A stretch of 64,000 nucleotides of DNA from Hymenobacter fodinae (GTDB taxonomy: Bacteria > Bacteroidota > Bacteroidia > Cytophagales > Hymenobacteraceae). Positions 51,524-59,890 of the stretch are shown piece after piece. Location of the stretch: contig NZ_SRLA01000001.1 of the NCBI RefSeq assembly GCF_004745825.1, forward strand, positions 124,001-188,000, written 5' to 3'. Under the pieces are notes generated by a model. The model ran no database searches and was not told the DNA's origin. It saw only the letters and a list, made by a program, of their open reading frames with translations. How positions within the stretch are numbered: position 1 is the first letter of the stretch; each line of letters begins with the position of its first letter. Both the position numbers and the translations under genes were made by a program.

Positions 51524-52693
51524 CTAGGCGGTTTGGGCTTGCTTGATGCGGCCCAGCGCGGCCTGCAGCACTTCTTTGGTCTGGCACAAGCTCACCCGAA
51601 TGAAGTTGTTGCCGTTGCTGCCGAAGATGCCGCCTGGGGTGATAAACACGTTGGCGTTGTAGAGCAGCTCGTCGCTGAGGGCGTATCCGTCGGCGTATCC
51701 CGCCGGGATGGGCGCCCATACGAACAGGCCCACTTGGTTGCGGTCGTAGCAGCAACCGATGGTATCGAGCAACTCAAACACCAGCTCACGGCGGGCGCGG
51801 TAGTGGGCGTTCAACTCAGCATACCAGGTTTCGTCGAGGTTGAGGGCTTCCACGGCGGCCAGCTGCACCGGCAAGAACATGCCCGAGTCGAGGTTGCTTT
51901 TGAAGCGCAGCACTTCTTGCAGCAAATCGGCGCGACCCGCCAGCAGGCCTACCCGCCAGCCCGCCATGTTGTGCGACTTGCTCAGGGAGTTCAGTTCCAG
52001 CACCACTTCCCGCGCGCCCGGCACCGCCAGCAGGCTCTGGGGCTGCTCGGTGTTCAGGATGAAGCTGTAGGGGTTATCATGCACCAGCAGGATGTTATGC
52101 GCGGTGGCAAAGGCTACCAGCTTGGTGAAGAAGGCAGCATCGGCGGCAGTGCCGGTGGGCATATGGGGGTAGTTCACCCACATAAGCTTCGCGCGGCTCA
52201 GGTCGCGCTGGCCTAGCGCCTCCAGGTCGGGCAGCCAGTTATTCTCCGCAGTCAGGTCGTAATCGATGGGGGTGGCGCCGCTCAGGTGGGCAGCAGCCCG
52301 GTAGGCAGGGTAACCGGGGTTCGGAATCAGCACCTCATCACCTGCCTCCAAGAACGTCATGCTTACGTGAATGATGCCTTCCTTAGAGCCCAACAGCGGC
52401 AGAATTTCCGACTCCGGGTCTAGCGTCACGCCGTATTGCCGCTGGTACCAGCCCGCCATGGCCTGACGAAGCGCCGGCACACCCTTGTAGCTCTGGTAGG
52501 CGTGCGTATTTGGCTGCTCAGCCGCGCGGGTCAGGGCCGCTACTACGTTGGGGTGGGGCGGCATATCAGGTGAGCCGATACCCAGGTTGATAATCTGCTT
52601 ACCGGCTTTGTTCAGGCCTTCAATCTCCCGCAGTTTCTGCGAGAAGTAGTATTCTTGGGTGTGCTGAAGGCGGCTGGCGACGGAAACTTGCAT
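51524..52693 (-). CDS. class I/II pyridoxal phosphate aminotransferase of the aromatic operon
   Basis: Start ATG 52693 (MQVSVASRLQHTQEYYFSQK), 389 residues. The fold type I motifs are visible: INLGIGSPDMPPHPNV, PNPGYPAYRAAAHLSG, LMWVNYPHMPTGTAA, HDNPYSFIL, and the PLP-lysine in LNSLSKSHNMAGWRVG. The position between pheA and tyrA suggests transamination of phenylpyruvate and 4-hydroxyphenylpyruvate, or prephenate itself. The sequence is also similar to LL-diaminopimelate aminotransferases, so specificity is inferred from context. The TAG stop lies in CTAGGCCA. Confidence 0.88.
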   Translation of the reverse strand: MQVSVASRLQHTQEYYFSQKLREIEGLNKAGKQIINLGIGSPDMPPHPNVVAALTRAAEQPNTHAYQSYKGVPALRQAMAGWYQRQYGVTLDPESEILPLLGSKEGIIHVSMTFLEAGDEVLIPNPGYPAYRAAAHLSGATPIDYDLTAENNWLPDLEALGQRDLSRAKLMWVNYPHMPTGTAADAAFFTKLVAFATAHNILLVHDNPYSFILNTEQPQSLLAVPGAREVVLELNSLSKSHNMAGWRVGLLAGRADLLQEVLRFKSNLDSGMFLPVQLAAVEALNLDETWYAELNAHYRARRELVFELLDTIGCCYDRNQVGLFVWAPIPAGYADGYALSDELLYNANVFITPGGIFGSNGNNFIRVSLCQTKEVLQAALGRIKQAQTA

Positions 52694-52719
52694 GACGTTC
52701 TGTTGAGTCGTGGAGCGGA

Positions 52720-53550
52720 TTAATGGGTGATGCCTTTGTGGTATACGCCTAGTACTTCTAGGCCATCGGTCACGGGGGCAATGTCGCGGAGGGCGGCCTG
52801 GAGCTGTTCGGGTTGGTCGAACTCCAGGTCGGCGTGGAAGTAGTAGTGCCAGGTGCTGCCCGGCTTGGGGCACGACTGCAGCTTGGAGAGGTTGATGCCC
52901 AAATCAGCAATGCGTACCAGCACCCGGGCCAGGCTGCCCTGGGTGTGGTTGGTGTGGAAGTAGAGGGAGGCTTTGTTGGGCTGTTCTACTTCCAGCGCGT
53001 TTTCAGGGCGGGCTACTACCAGAAAGCGGGTGTAGTTCTTTTTCTCGGCGTGAATATCCTCGGCTACCACTTCCAGGTCGAATAGCTCGGCGGCCAAGCG
53101 GCCGGCTACCGCCGCCACGCCGGGCCGGCCTTGCTCCCGCACGCGCTGAGCGCTCAGGGCTGTATCTTCTGACTCCACCAGCTGCCAGTGGTGGTATTGG
53201 TTCAGGAAATCAGCGCATTGCAGCAGGGCCATGGGGTGAGAGTGCACCTCCTTGATGTCGGAAAGCTGCTGGCCGGGCAGCGCCATGAGGTGCTGGCGGA
53301 TGCGCAGATATACCTCGCCCATCACCCGCAGGCCCGACTTGCGCAGCAGCGTGTAGTTAGGCAAAATGCTACCGGCAATGGAGTTTTCAATGGCCATCAG
53401 GCCCGCCCCGGTGCTGCCGCTGGCTACTTGGCGCACCACCTCGCTAAACGTAGCGCAAGGCGCAGTCAGCGTTTCGGGGCCGAAGTAGTGGCGGGCGGCT
53501 ATCTGGTGGAAACTACCTTCAAAGCCCTGAATGGCAACGGTGGGGAGCAT
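52720..53550 (-). CDS. pheA: prephenate dehydratase
   Basis: 276 residues. The dehydratase core has VAIQGFEGSFHQIAARHYFG, VRQVASGSTGAGLMAIENSI and the TRFLVVARPENA end. The C-terminal ACT domain (KASLYFHTNHTQGSLARVLV; LSKLQSCPKPGSTWHYYFHA) senses phenylalanine (the ESCP-like SCP is kept). It makes phenylpyruvate from prephenate. It is the first gene of the aromatic operon, 27 bp before the aminotransferase. Two tandem leader peptides and terminators lie upstream. Confidence 0.95.
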   Translation of the reverse strand: MLPTVAIQGFEGSFHQIAARHYFGPETLTAPCATFSEVVRQVASGSTGAGLMAIENSIAGSILPNYTLLRKSGLRVMGEVYLRIRQHLMALPGQQLSDIKEVHSHPMALLQCADFLNQYHHWQLVESEDTALSAQRVREQGRPGVAAVAGRLAAELFDLEVVAEDIHAEKKNYTRFLVVARPENALEVEQPNKASLYFHTNHTQGSLARVLVRIADLGINLSKLQSCPKPGSTWHYYFHADLEFDQPEQLQAALRDIAPVTDGLEVLGVYHKGITH

Positions 53551-53573
53551 GGTGCTGGTGATGAAATGGCAAT

Positions 53574-53600
53574 AAAAAAGGCCTCCGTAGTGCGGGGCCT
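53574..53600 (-). terminator. attenuator terminator 2 upstream of pheA
   Basis: On the minus strand, GGCCCCG pairs with CGG(A)GGCC (one bulged A) around a CACTA loop, followed by TTTTTT. GCGGGGCC near the end of leader 2 can pair with GGCCCCGC in the left arm, forming a competing antiterminator. About 25 bp remain to the pheA start. Confidence 0.75.
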
Positions 53601-53626
53601 GGGTTTGCTGTGGTGCTGCTGGTAGG

Positions 53627-53707
53627 TCAGTCTCGGCAAATCGGGCCCCGCTTCTCTGTAAAAAAGAAGTAGTAGTGGCCGTAATAAAAAAAGTGCTGAG
53701 CTGCCAT
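53627..53707 (-). CDS. pheA leader peptide 2, Phe/Tyr-rich (26 residues)
   Basis: ATG 53707 to TGA 53627. Residues 5-16 read HFFYYGHYYFFF: five Phe and four Tyr in twelve codons, preceded by MAAQ and followed by a ten-residue tail (TEKRGPICRD). The codons for the tail (CGG GGC CC) overlap the antiterminator sequence GCGGGGCC, so a ribosome stalled at Phe/Tyr codons leaves it free, while a moving ribosome covers it. It is too short for normal gene calling. It is certainly a control element rather than a functional protein; direct proof of translation is lacking. Confidence 0.85.
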   Translation of the reverse strand: MAAQHFFYYGHYYFFFTEKRGPICRD

Positions 53708-53727
53708 GTGAGGTACTGTGTGAGCGT

Positions 53728-53762
53728 AAAAAAAGCGCCTCCCGAGGTTGTCGAGGGGCGCT
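53728..53762 (-). terminator. attenuator terminator 1 upstream of pheA
   Basis: On the minus strand AGCGCC (53757-53762) pairs with GGCGCT (53734-53739), extended by CC/GG with one bulged A, and followed by TTTTTTT. It lies 41 bases after the stop of leader 1. Upstream GTCGAG, overlapping the leader 1 stop, can pair with CTCGAC in the terminator arm and loop, a weaker antiterminator. Confidence 0.75.
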
Positions 53763-53802
53763 GGAGAATTTCGGTTGGGAAAGCTACAGAGGGGCCGCTC
53801 GA

Positions 53803-53862
53803 CTACGCGTTGGCGTAATAGAAGTAGTAGCTAAAATAAAAGTGGCCGGCCGACTGAAGCAT
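53803..53862 (-). CDS. pheA leader peptide 1, Phe/Tyr-rich (19 residues)
   Basis: ATG 53862 to TAG 53803, encoding MLQSAGHFYFSYYFYYANA. Eight of the nine residues 8-16 are Phe (3) or Tyr (5). It is followed by terminator 1, then by a second, similar leader (53627-53707) and terminator 2, then pheA. The RNA segments of the two leaders share CACTTTTxTTT and CTACTACTTCT, so one arose from the other. The downstream operon makes both Phe and Tyr, the two amino acids counted by the peptide. Confidence 0.87.
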   Translation of the reverse strand: MLQSAGHFYFSYYFYYANA

Positions 53863-53912
53863 GAGTATCAAGTGCTTTGATGGCGGCAAGGTGGGGTGCG
53901 TTGGTGGTAATT

Positions 53913-53945
53913 CCAAATTATTTTTTGGAAATAACCACTAACAAA
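53913..53945 (-). promoter_or_regulatory. candidate promoter of the aromatic operon
   Basis: On the minus strand TTTG (53942-53945), a 21-bp spacer, and TAATTTGG (53913-53920), one base off TAnnTTTG. This is the standard -33/-7 arrangement of Bacteroidota. Transcription would start near 53908, about 45 bp before leader peptide 1. Confidence 0.6.
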
Positions 53946-54078
53946 CGTTTGCTAAATCGGCAGAACATGCCGCCTATCACCTGTCATTATAAGTTGCTGA
54001 AAAGGCCAATACTATAAGCGTATAGCATGTGATAAGTTAATGTAAGTGTGATGGTTATGAAATAAGTGATGATGCTGC

Positions 54079-54113
54079 TAGGCCAGTGAGCAGATGTGCT
54101 CTACCTGGCCTAG
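54079..54113. repeat. inverted pair of the iterated octamer
   Basis: CTAGGCCA at 54079 and TGGCCTAG at 54106 form an inverted repeat (TGCTAGGCCAG ... CTGGCCTAGCA) with a 15-base loop, downstream of the VWA gene and upstream of the aromatic operon promoter. Confidence 0.7.
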
Positions 54114-54160
54114 CAATACCACACTGTATGCGTTAAAAAATTATAGGTGCTTACACTGGC

Positions 54161-55783
54161 CTAGCGGTAGCGCCGCTCTTCGGTGGGAGTAGCTCGTGCC
54201 GAGGAAGCATCTAACGAAGCAGCCTGCCGCACCAGCTCTACAAATTCTTGCCGCAAAGCATCTTCTCTGTTACCCAAAGCCGATTGCGCCAAGCTTAAGG
54301 CGTTATCGTAGCTGGCGGTGCCCCGGTAGGCGGAGCGGCGTAGCAACAGGCCGAACTGCGCCACGGCAGCAGCTTGCTTCAAATTACCGGAGGCTTCCCT
54401 GATGTCGGGTGCTGCCTTTGCTGGCACGGGCAAGGTGAGCAAGCGACTCGTGTGTCCCTGGGGCTCTTGGTACCGTAGCTTTACGAATAACAACTCATCA
54501 TTGGTGGCACCCACCGCTGAAGTTTGGCCGGGCTTATTAATAGCAGCAGCCTGCATGAGTGCGGTACGAGCAGGCACGATTTCGTACAAGGCAGTGACTT
54601 GCTGGCCGGTGCCTAGCTCGCCGGCATCTTTGCGGTCATCGGTAAAGTCCTCGGTGGCTAAAGCACGGTTCTCGTAGCCAATGAGGCGGTATTCGCTCAC
54701 CTGTGCCGGGTTAAATTCTACCTGCAGCTTCACATCTTTGGCCAGGGTGAATAACGTGCTGCTAAACTGCTGCACCAGCACCCGGTGGGCTTCCTGCTCT
54801 GTATCGAGGTAGGCATAATTGCCATTGCCTTTGTCGGCTAGCAACTCCATGGTAGCATCCTGTAGATTACCCTCGCCTACACCCAGCACAGACAGGAACA
54901 CACCCGACTGCCGTTCGTGGGTAATCAACTCTTCTAGGGCTTCTTGGCTTTGCTCGCCCACGTTGAAGTCGCCATCGGTGCAAAGAATCACGCGGTTGTT
55001 GCCCTCCTTATTGAAGTTCTGACGGGCTACCTGGTAGGCCAGGCGCAGCCCTTCTCCGCCAGCAGTAGAGCCACCAGCCTCTAGCTCATCTAAGGCAGCC
55101 ACAATCTGACGAGTGTCAGACCCGGCAGTAGGCGGAAGCACTACGCCCGCGGCCCCGGCGTATACCACTACCGAAACGTGGTCTTGGGGCCGCAGGGCTT
55201 CGCGCACTAGTTGCGTAAGGCCCGCTTTGAGCAGCGGTAACTTGTCTGGGTCGTTCATAGAGCCCGAGACATCTAGCAGAAATACAAGGTTGGCGGGTGG
55301 CAACACACGGGTGGGCACTTCGCGGGCCTGCAGGCCAATGAGCACCAGTTGGTGCTCTGGATTCCAGGGGCAGGCGGCTACTTCCGCATTAAGAGAGGCT
55401 GGTGCCCCAGCAGTAGCAGGCTGCGGATACTCGTACTGAAAGTAGTTGATAAGCTCCTCCACGCGCACGGCATCAGGGGGAGGCAGTTGGCCGTTCTGGG
55501 TCAGGATGCGCCGTACGTTGGCGTAGCTAGCGGGGTCGGTGTCAATGGCAAACGTGCTCAACGGAGCCTGCGAAACCGATTGGAAGTGGTTTTCTGCAAT
55601 GGCGGCGTAGCCTTCGCGGTTGGGCTCAGAGGCGCCGTCATAGGCCGGCACCTCGCTGGCAACAGCGGTATCATAGGCGGGCAAGCTTTCGGTGGCTTGC
55701 TCGGTGGAATATTGCTGGGTGCAGGCGGGCAGCAACAGGCTACCGGCCAGCAGCCCTAAGGGCAGCAGTCGGGAGATAGGCAT
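54161..55783 (-). CDS. VWA-domain lipoprotein, YfbK-like (paralogue 1)
   Basis: Start ATG 55783 (MPISRLLPLGLLAGSLLLPA), 540 residues, with a lipobox LLLPAC. After an N-terminal segment (ESLPAYDTAVASEVPAYDGA) comes a YfbK-type region (PLSTFAIDTDPASYANVRRI), then the von Willebrand factor A domain with the MIDAS motif FLLDVSGSMND and LCTDGDFNVGEQSQE. A C-terminal domain (AAVAQFGLLLRRSAYRGTAS) follows. VWA domains bind partner proteins through a metal ion. It shares long identical stretches with 57399-59369 but lacks that protein's carboxypeptidase-regulatory domain. The TAG stop is in CTAGGCCA. Confidence 0.87.
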   Translation of the reverse strand: MPISRLLPLGLLAGSLLLPACTQQYSTEQATESLPAYDTAVASEVPAYDGASEPNREGYAAIAENHFQSVSQAPLSTFAIDTDPASYANVRRILTQNGQLPPPDAVRVEELINYFQYEYPQPATAGAPASLNAEVAACPWNPEHQLVLIGLQAREVPTRVLPPANLVFLLDVSGSMNDPDKLPLLKAGLTQLVREALRPQDHVSVVVYAGAAGVVLPPTAGSDTRQIVAALDELEAGGSTAGGEGLRLAYQVARQNFNKEGNNRVILCTDGDFNVGEQSQEALEELITHERQSGVFLSVLGVGEGNLQDATMELLADKGNGNYAYLDTEQEAHRVLVQQFSSTLFTLAKDVKLQVEFNPAQVSEYRLIGYENRALATEDFTDDRKDAGELGTGQQVTALYEIVPARTALMQAAAINKPGQTSAVGATNDELLFVKLRYQEPQGHTSRLLTLPVPAKAAPDIREASGNLKQAAAVAQFGLLLRRSAYRGTASYDNALSLAQSALGNREDALRQEFVELVRQAASLDASSARATPTEERRYR

Positions 55784-56269
55784 GGGTTCAGTAGAAAGAA
55801 AGTGGGAGGTGGCCTTGCCGTGCAAAGGCACAGCAGGGAGTGCTTCTGCATGAAGCAGAAGTTAAACTTTAACAAGAATGCATAATGGGGTGAGTGGCAA
55901 CTGTCGCGAGCAGCGCACCCAATTCCGGCCGGCCAAAACGGACGACCTATACCAAGCTAATAAACGGCAATAATAAGATAAGAGGCACTCTTGGTCCGTT
56001 TTTATACAAGTGCACTAGAGAAGTAACCCGTCTCGAATAAATTAATTTTTGAAGATTATGCTTTGCTATATTTTTGTATAAATTTTAGTCGTGTTTATGC
56101 GCCGCATCTGCCAATTATAGAGGCATGAAGCTACAGTGGTAGCCTAGGCAAAGATTGAGGCCGGAGGGAGAAATAAAAGTTGGCACGGTTTTGAAATAGT
56201 ACCCGTCAGAAGCTAGTCGCCCACCCTGCGCAACGTGGCACCAGCTCTTCCTTTCCAACTATTCCTGCC
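55784..56269. other. 486-bp AT-rich divergent intergenic region
   Basis: No gene. It separates the VWA lipoprotein (minus) from the barrel protein (plus). TTTG at 56048-56051 and TATTTTTG at 56069-56076 (17-bp spacer) form a good candidate promoter for the plus-strand gene, with a leader of about 190 bases. Confidence 0.45.
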
Positions 56270-57049
56270 ATGAATACGAAGCGACTTTTCGGCCGCCTGG
56301 CCGCTGCTACCCTATTGATTTCTGGTTTTACTACGGCCGCTGAGGCCCAGGTGCAGACCCACCGCGTGCCGGCTTATACTGGCCCAGCGAAGGCCCGTTC
56401 CGTGCCCGCCACCCGTTCTTACTCCACGTCTTCCGCCACCGATGGCCCTAAAATCGGTATCCGAGCTGGTGTAAACGTTTCTGACTGGTCGGGCGACGCT
56501 GTAAACAGCGTGATGGACGTGGCCGAGTATACCAACGGCGCCGTGACCAAAGAAATGAAGCCCGGCTTCCATGTAGGGCTGTATGCTACGTTGCCCCTTG
56601 GCCCGCGCTTTGCCATTGAGCCTGGTGTAAGCTACTCCGAGAAAGGTACTGTCCTCACGGGCCGTATTCCGCTAGAGCAGTTTGACTTCCTGAATGCAAA
56701 AGTGACGGCTACCGGCCGCATGGCCTACCTCGATATTCCGGTGCTGGCGAAAGCCTTCCTCACCGACGGCCTCTACGTGTACGCTGGCCCGCAAGCCTCG
56801 GTACTGCTCTCGGGTAAAGCCCGTGTGGATGCTAGCGCCCTGGGCTTCTCGGCCTTCAAGCGCGACTTCGACATCAAAGACCAGTTCCGCCCCGTCGATT
56901 TTGCCGTGGTGGGTGGCCTAGGCTACCAATTCCAGAATGGCTTCGGCCTGAGCGCCGGCTACGATTACGGCCTGACCTCGCTGGATAAAAACAACCGCTT
57001 CGACGCTCAGAACCGCGTCATCAAAGCGTCCCTGAATTACTCGTTCTAA
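56270..57049 (+). CDS. outer membrane beta-barrel porin-family protein
   Basis: 259 residues: a signal peptide (MNTKRLFGRLAAATLLISGF, cleaved near AEAQ), a basic linker, then strands typical of the PorT-like outer membrane family: KIGIRAGVNVSDWSGD, PGFHVGLYATLPLGPRFAIE, GVSYSEKGTVL, MAYLDIPVLAKAFL, YVYAGPQASVLLSG, GGLGYQFQNGFGLSAGYDYG, and the C-terminal VIKASLNYSF. No ligand is known. It lies between two VWA paralogue genes and is transcribed away from paralogue 1. Confidence 0.8.
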   Translation: MNTKRLFGRLAAATLLISGFTTAAEAQVQTHRVPAYTGPAKARSVPATRSYSTSSATDGPKIGIRAGVNVSDWSGDAVNSVMDVAEYTNGAVTKEMKPGFHVGLYATLPLGPRFAIEPGVSYSEKGTVLTGRIPLEQFDFLNAKVTATGRMAYLDIPVLAKAFLTDGLYVYAGPQASVLLSGKARVDASALGFSAFKRDFDIKDQFRPVDFAVVGGLGYQFQNGFGLSAGYDYGLTSLDKNNRFDAQNRVIKASLNYSF

Positions 57050-57075
57050 TCTCTCTTCTATCTCCTATTCCCTAC

Positions 57076-57110
57076 AAAAAGGCCCCGCCGAATTTCGGCG
57101 GGGCCTTTTT
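57076..57110. terminator. strong hairpin terminator
   Basis: AAAAAGGCCCCGCCGAA and TTCGGCGGGGCCTTTTT are perfect 17-bp arms around a single T, after the barrel gene. Confidence 0.85.
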
Positions 57111-57398
57111 TTCTACACGAATGATATAGCTAATAAGGATGCAGCACGGAGGATAAAATAGCAAGCCGAAGTCGGCCCAACGGCCCTTGCCGATGGCGAG
57201 GCTGCAACCAGTGCCACCCAGGCCGCAGTAGTGAGTGAAGCGCGGACCGACTTCGGTAAAAAGCCAGGAGCCAGTTCGAAGTCAGACGGTATAAAGCTGG
57301 CTGATAGTAGGAGCCTACGCCGGTGAGATAAGTTGCATTTGCTTGAAATACTGTAGGTTAAATAGTTGTTGACACGGGTGGTGGCTTGCACTATCGTT
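57111..57398. other. 288-bp intergenic region
   Basis: No gene seen. CCGAAGTCGG (57166-57175) and CCGACTTCGG (57247-57256) are inverted copies 71 bp apart, possibly a further dispersed repeat between the convergent barrel and VWA genes. Confidence 0.35.
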
Positions 57399-59369
57399 TT
57401 ACCGTGAGCCCAGTTCCGTAGGGCTAGGCCGCAGGCCCTCGGCCAGCTTGATGAGGCGCACCAGCTCAGCGCGGTAACCGTCAGGGTCATAGCTTCTGGC
57501 GCCTTTGGCGAGGGCGGCCGTGGCTTCCCAGGTGGCGGTTCCGCGGTAGTCGCTCTGACGCAGGAGCATTCCGAACTGGGCCACCGCGGCGGCGAAGCGC
57601 AGGTTCTCGCTGGCCTCGGCAAGTGGCCTATCCTGCCCGGTTAGCGGCTGCTCCAGCAATTTGCTGCTGCCACCCTGGGGCTGCTTGTAGCGGAGCTTCA
57701 CGGTTAGCAGTTCGGCGGTAGCGGCTGGGGTGGGAGTGGGCGTTGCGGGTTGGTACTTGAGCGGATCGACGGAGGCGGGGGCACCCACGGGTACCACCTC
57801 GTAGAGGGCCGTAACGGTGTGGCCCGAGCCCAGCTCACCGGCATCTTTGCGGTCGTTGTTGAAGTCCTCGGCGGCCAGCAGGCGGTTTTCGTAGCCCACC
57901 AACCGATACTCCCGCACCCGGGCGGGGTTGAACTCTACCTGCAGTTTCACATCCTTGGCAATGGTAAACAAGGTGCCCCCGAACTGTTGCACCAGCACCC
58001 GCCGGGCTTCGTCGAGGTTGTCGAGGTAGGCGTAGTTGCCGTTACCCTTATCAGCCAGCAGCTCCATCTTCTTATCCTGGTAGTTGCCCTGGCCTACGCC
58101 CAGCACGGTCAGGAACACGCCACTTTCCCGCTCTTCCGTGATGAGGCGCTCCATGGCCTGGTCGCTCTGCTCACCCACGTTAAAGTCGCCATCGGTGCAG
58201 AGAATCACGCGGTTGTTGCCTTCTTTATTGAAGTTTTGGCGGGCTACCTGGTAGGCCAGGCGCAGGCCCGCCCCACCGGCCGTGGAGCCGCCCGCCGTTA
58301 GTCGACCAATAGCAGCCAGAATATCTGCGCGACTTGAGCCCGCCGTGGGCGGCAGCACGGTACCCGCGGCGCCGGCGTACACCACCATGGCTACTTTGTC
58401 TTGGGGGCGCAATTCCTTGGTTAGCAGGCGCAGGGCTTGCTGCACTAGGCCTAGCCGGTCATCGCCCTGCATCGAGCCCGACACATCAATCAGGAAGACT
58501 AGGTTGGCGGGTGGTAGCTTTTCGGTGGGCACTTTGCGGCCTTGTAATGCTACTTGAACTAGCTGGTGCTCGGGGTTCCAGGGGCACTGGGCTTGCTCCG
58601 TGATTACGCGGAACGGTTCGGGGGCAGTAGGTTCCGGCTGGGGGTAATTGTATTGAAAATAGTTGATGAGCTCCTCGGTGCGCACGGCATCGGTGGGCGG
58701 CAGCTGGCCCTGCTGCAGGAAGCGGCGCACGTTGCTGTAGCTCGCGGCATCTACATCAATGCTGAAGGTGCTGAGCGGCTCCTTGGTGGCGTTGCGGAAG
58801 CCGTTTTCGGCAATAGTAGCGTATGATTCGCCGGCTCCAGGCTCGGGTTGACCAGGATATGCATAGCCATATGGAGCACTGGCCGCAGCTTCTCGGTCTT
58901 TCCTTTTCAAGGAACGGCTGCCCCGCACCGAAACACCTGCTGCTTTGCCCGTAATCACGGAGCTTACGCTGCCCGTTACCTCCTGCTTCTGTACGGCCGG
59001 CGCAGTGCCCATTACCACTACTTCACTCAGCTGCTGCGAGTCACTCGCCAACCACACATTAATAGTGGTCTGCCCGGTGAGCTTCACTTCCCGTTGCATG
59101 TAACCAATAGAGCTGAAGAGTAATAGTTTAGCTTGCTTGGGTACTTGGATAGAATAGGTGCCATCTTTGTTGGTGCTGACGCCAGTGGTCGTGCCTTTCG
59201 CCAGCACCGTCACGCCGGGGAGGCCTTGGCCGGTGCTGCGGTCCGTGACGCGGCCCTGCACGGTATAGGTAGTGGCTGAAGCAGCGGCCGGCTTCGGGGT
59301 TGGTTGCGCTAGGGCGGGTATTGATGGCATCAGGGAAGCGGCCAGCGCGCAATAGAGGAAATACTTCAT
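57399..59369 (-). CDS. VWA-domain protein with N-terminal carboxypeptidase-regulatory-like domain (paralogue 2)
   Basis: 656 residues. A signal peptide (MKYFLYCALAASLMPSIPAL) is followed by a carboxypeptidase-regulatory/TonB-receptor-type domain (about 34-125; TVQGRVTDRSTGQGLPGVTV, SSIGYMQREVKLTG, QLSEVVVMGTA). Then comes a YfbK-like region (PLSTFSIDVDAASYSNVRRF) and a VWA domain (FLIDVSGSMQGDDRLGL; LCTDGDFNVGEQSDQA). It shares most of its length with 54161-55783. The N-terminal domain resembles that of the anti-sigma protein at 60507, encoded divergently beyond the 59370-59890 gap. Confidence 0.88.
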   Translation of the reverse strand: MKYFLYCALAASLMPSIPALAQPTPKPAAASATTYTVQGRVTDRSTGQGLPGVTVLAKGTTTGVSTNKDGTYSIQVPKQAKLLLFSSIGYMQREVKLTGQTTINVWLASDSQQLSEVVVMGTAPAVQKQEVTGSVSSVITGKAAGVSVRGSRSLKRKDREAAASAPYGYAYPGQPEPGAGESYATIAENGFRNATKEPLSTFSIDVDAASYSNVRRFLQQGQLPPTDAVRTEELINYFQYNYPQPEPTAPEPFRVITEQAQCPWNPEHQLVQVALQGRKVPTEKLPPANLVFLIDVSGSMQGDDRLGLVQQALRLLTKELRPQDKVAMVVYAGAAGTVLPPTAGSSRADILAAIGRLTAGGSTAGGAGLRLAYQVARQNFNKEGNNRVILCTDGDFNVGEQSDQAMERLITEERESGVFLTVLGVGQGNYQDKKMELLADKGNGNYAYLDNLDEARRVLVQQFGGTLFTIAKDVKLQVEFNPARVREYRLVGYENRLLAAEDFNNDRKDAGELGSGHTVTALYEVVPVGAPASVDPLKYQPATPTPTPAATAELLTVKLRYKQPQGGSSKLLEQPLTGQDRPLAEASENLRFAAAVAQFGMLLRQSDYRGTATWEATAALAKGARSYDPDGYRAELVRLIKLAEGLRPSPTELGSR

Positions 59370-59890
59370 GGCGAGAAAGAATAGGAGTGAGCAGATAGCG
59401 GAGTAGGTGGCCTAGGGCCGGGGCCGGGGCTGGAGTTCGGGCTGCTCCTTTGCCCAGCGGCGCAAGGTGCGGGTACACCGCTGGGCGGCACGTGGCGCAG
59501 TACCCTTTTCCACGGCCCGAATGCCGGCGTGTTCTTGGGCGTTCGGCAGCCACCAGGGCAGATCTGGGACTGAGGCACTGCGCATTGGTGCCAGAGCATA
59601 GGTAACTGAATCAATAAGTAGCTCTAATGATAGGGCGACGGTTTGAGCCCGTGCGCTGCCGGAGAGCACCAAACCAGATAGAAATAGAGGATAAGAGTAA
59701 CACATAGCAGCAGCTAGGTAGGCGGTGTTGCTAGGTTGATGCCGCCCAGCCACGGATTCCACACGGCCACCAGGAATTTTTTTTAAATTTTTTTTTGTAA
59801 GTCAGGAAAGCGGTGGCCGGTAGCCGGCGCCCAGAGAAGTTTGCTGCCGAAGCCGTAGCTTTCGGTTCTGCCTTATTCACTTAGTGCTGC
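59370..59890. other. 521-bp region between paralogue 2 and the sigma factor gene
   Basis: It contains one possible small secreted gene (59412-59705). Beyond it, 59770-59800 is T-rich and precedes the sigma factor start. No clear promoter element could be fixed. Confidence 0.4.
59412..59705 (-). CDS. possible small secreted protein
   Basis: 97 residues from ATG 59705, with a plausible signal peptide (MCYSYPLFLSGLVLSGSARA) and a basic, Arg/Pro-rich tail (RRWAKEQPELQPRPRP). The TAG stop lies in the CTAGGCCA strand of a TGGCCTAG octamer. No homologue is recognised and the middle is of low complexity, so it may be a chance frame. It is 42 bp upstream of the VWA gene on the same strand. Confidence 0.35.
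   Translation of the reverse strand: MCYSYPLFLSGLVLSGSARAQTVALSLELLIDSVTYALAPMRSASVPDLPWWLPNAQEHAGIRAVEKGTAPRAAQRCTRTLRRWAKEQPELQPRPRP

Noticed and set aside
53690..53707. T-run within leader 2 (CACTTTTTTTATTAC) as a terminator
   Set aside because: No stem precedes it on the minus strand; the Ts encode the Phe codons of the leader peptide.
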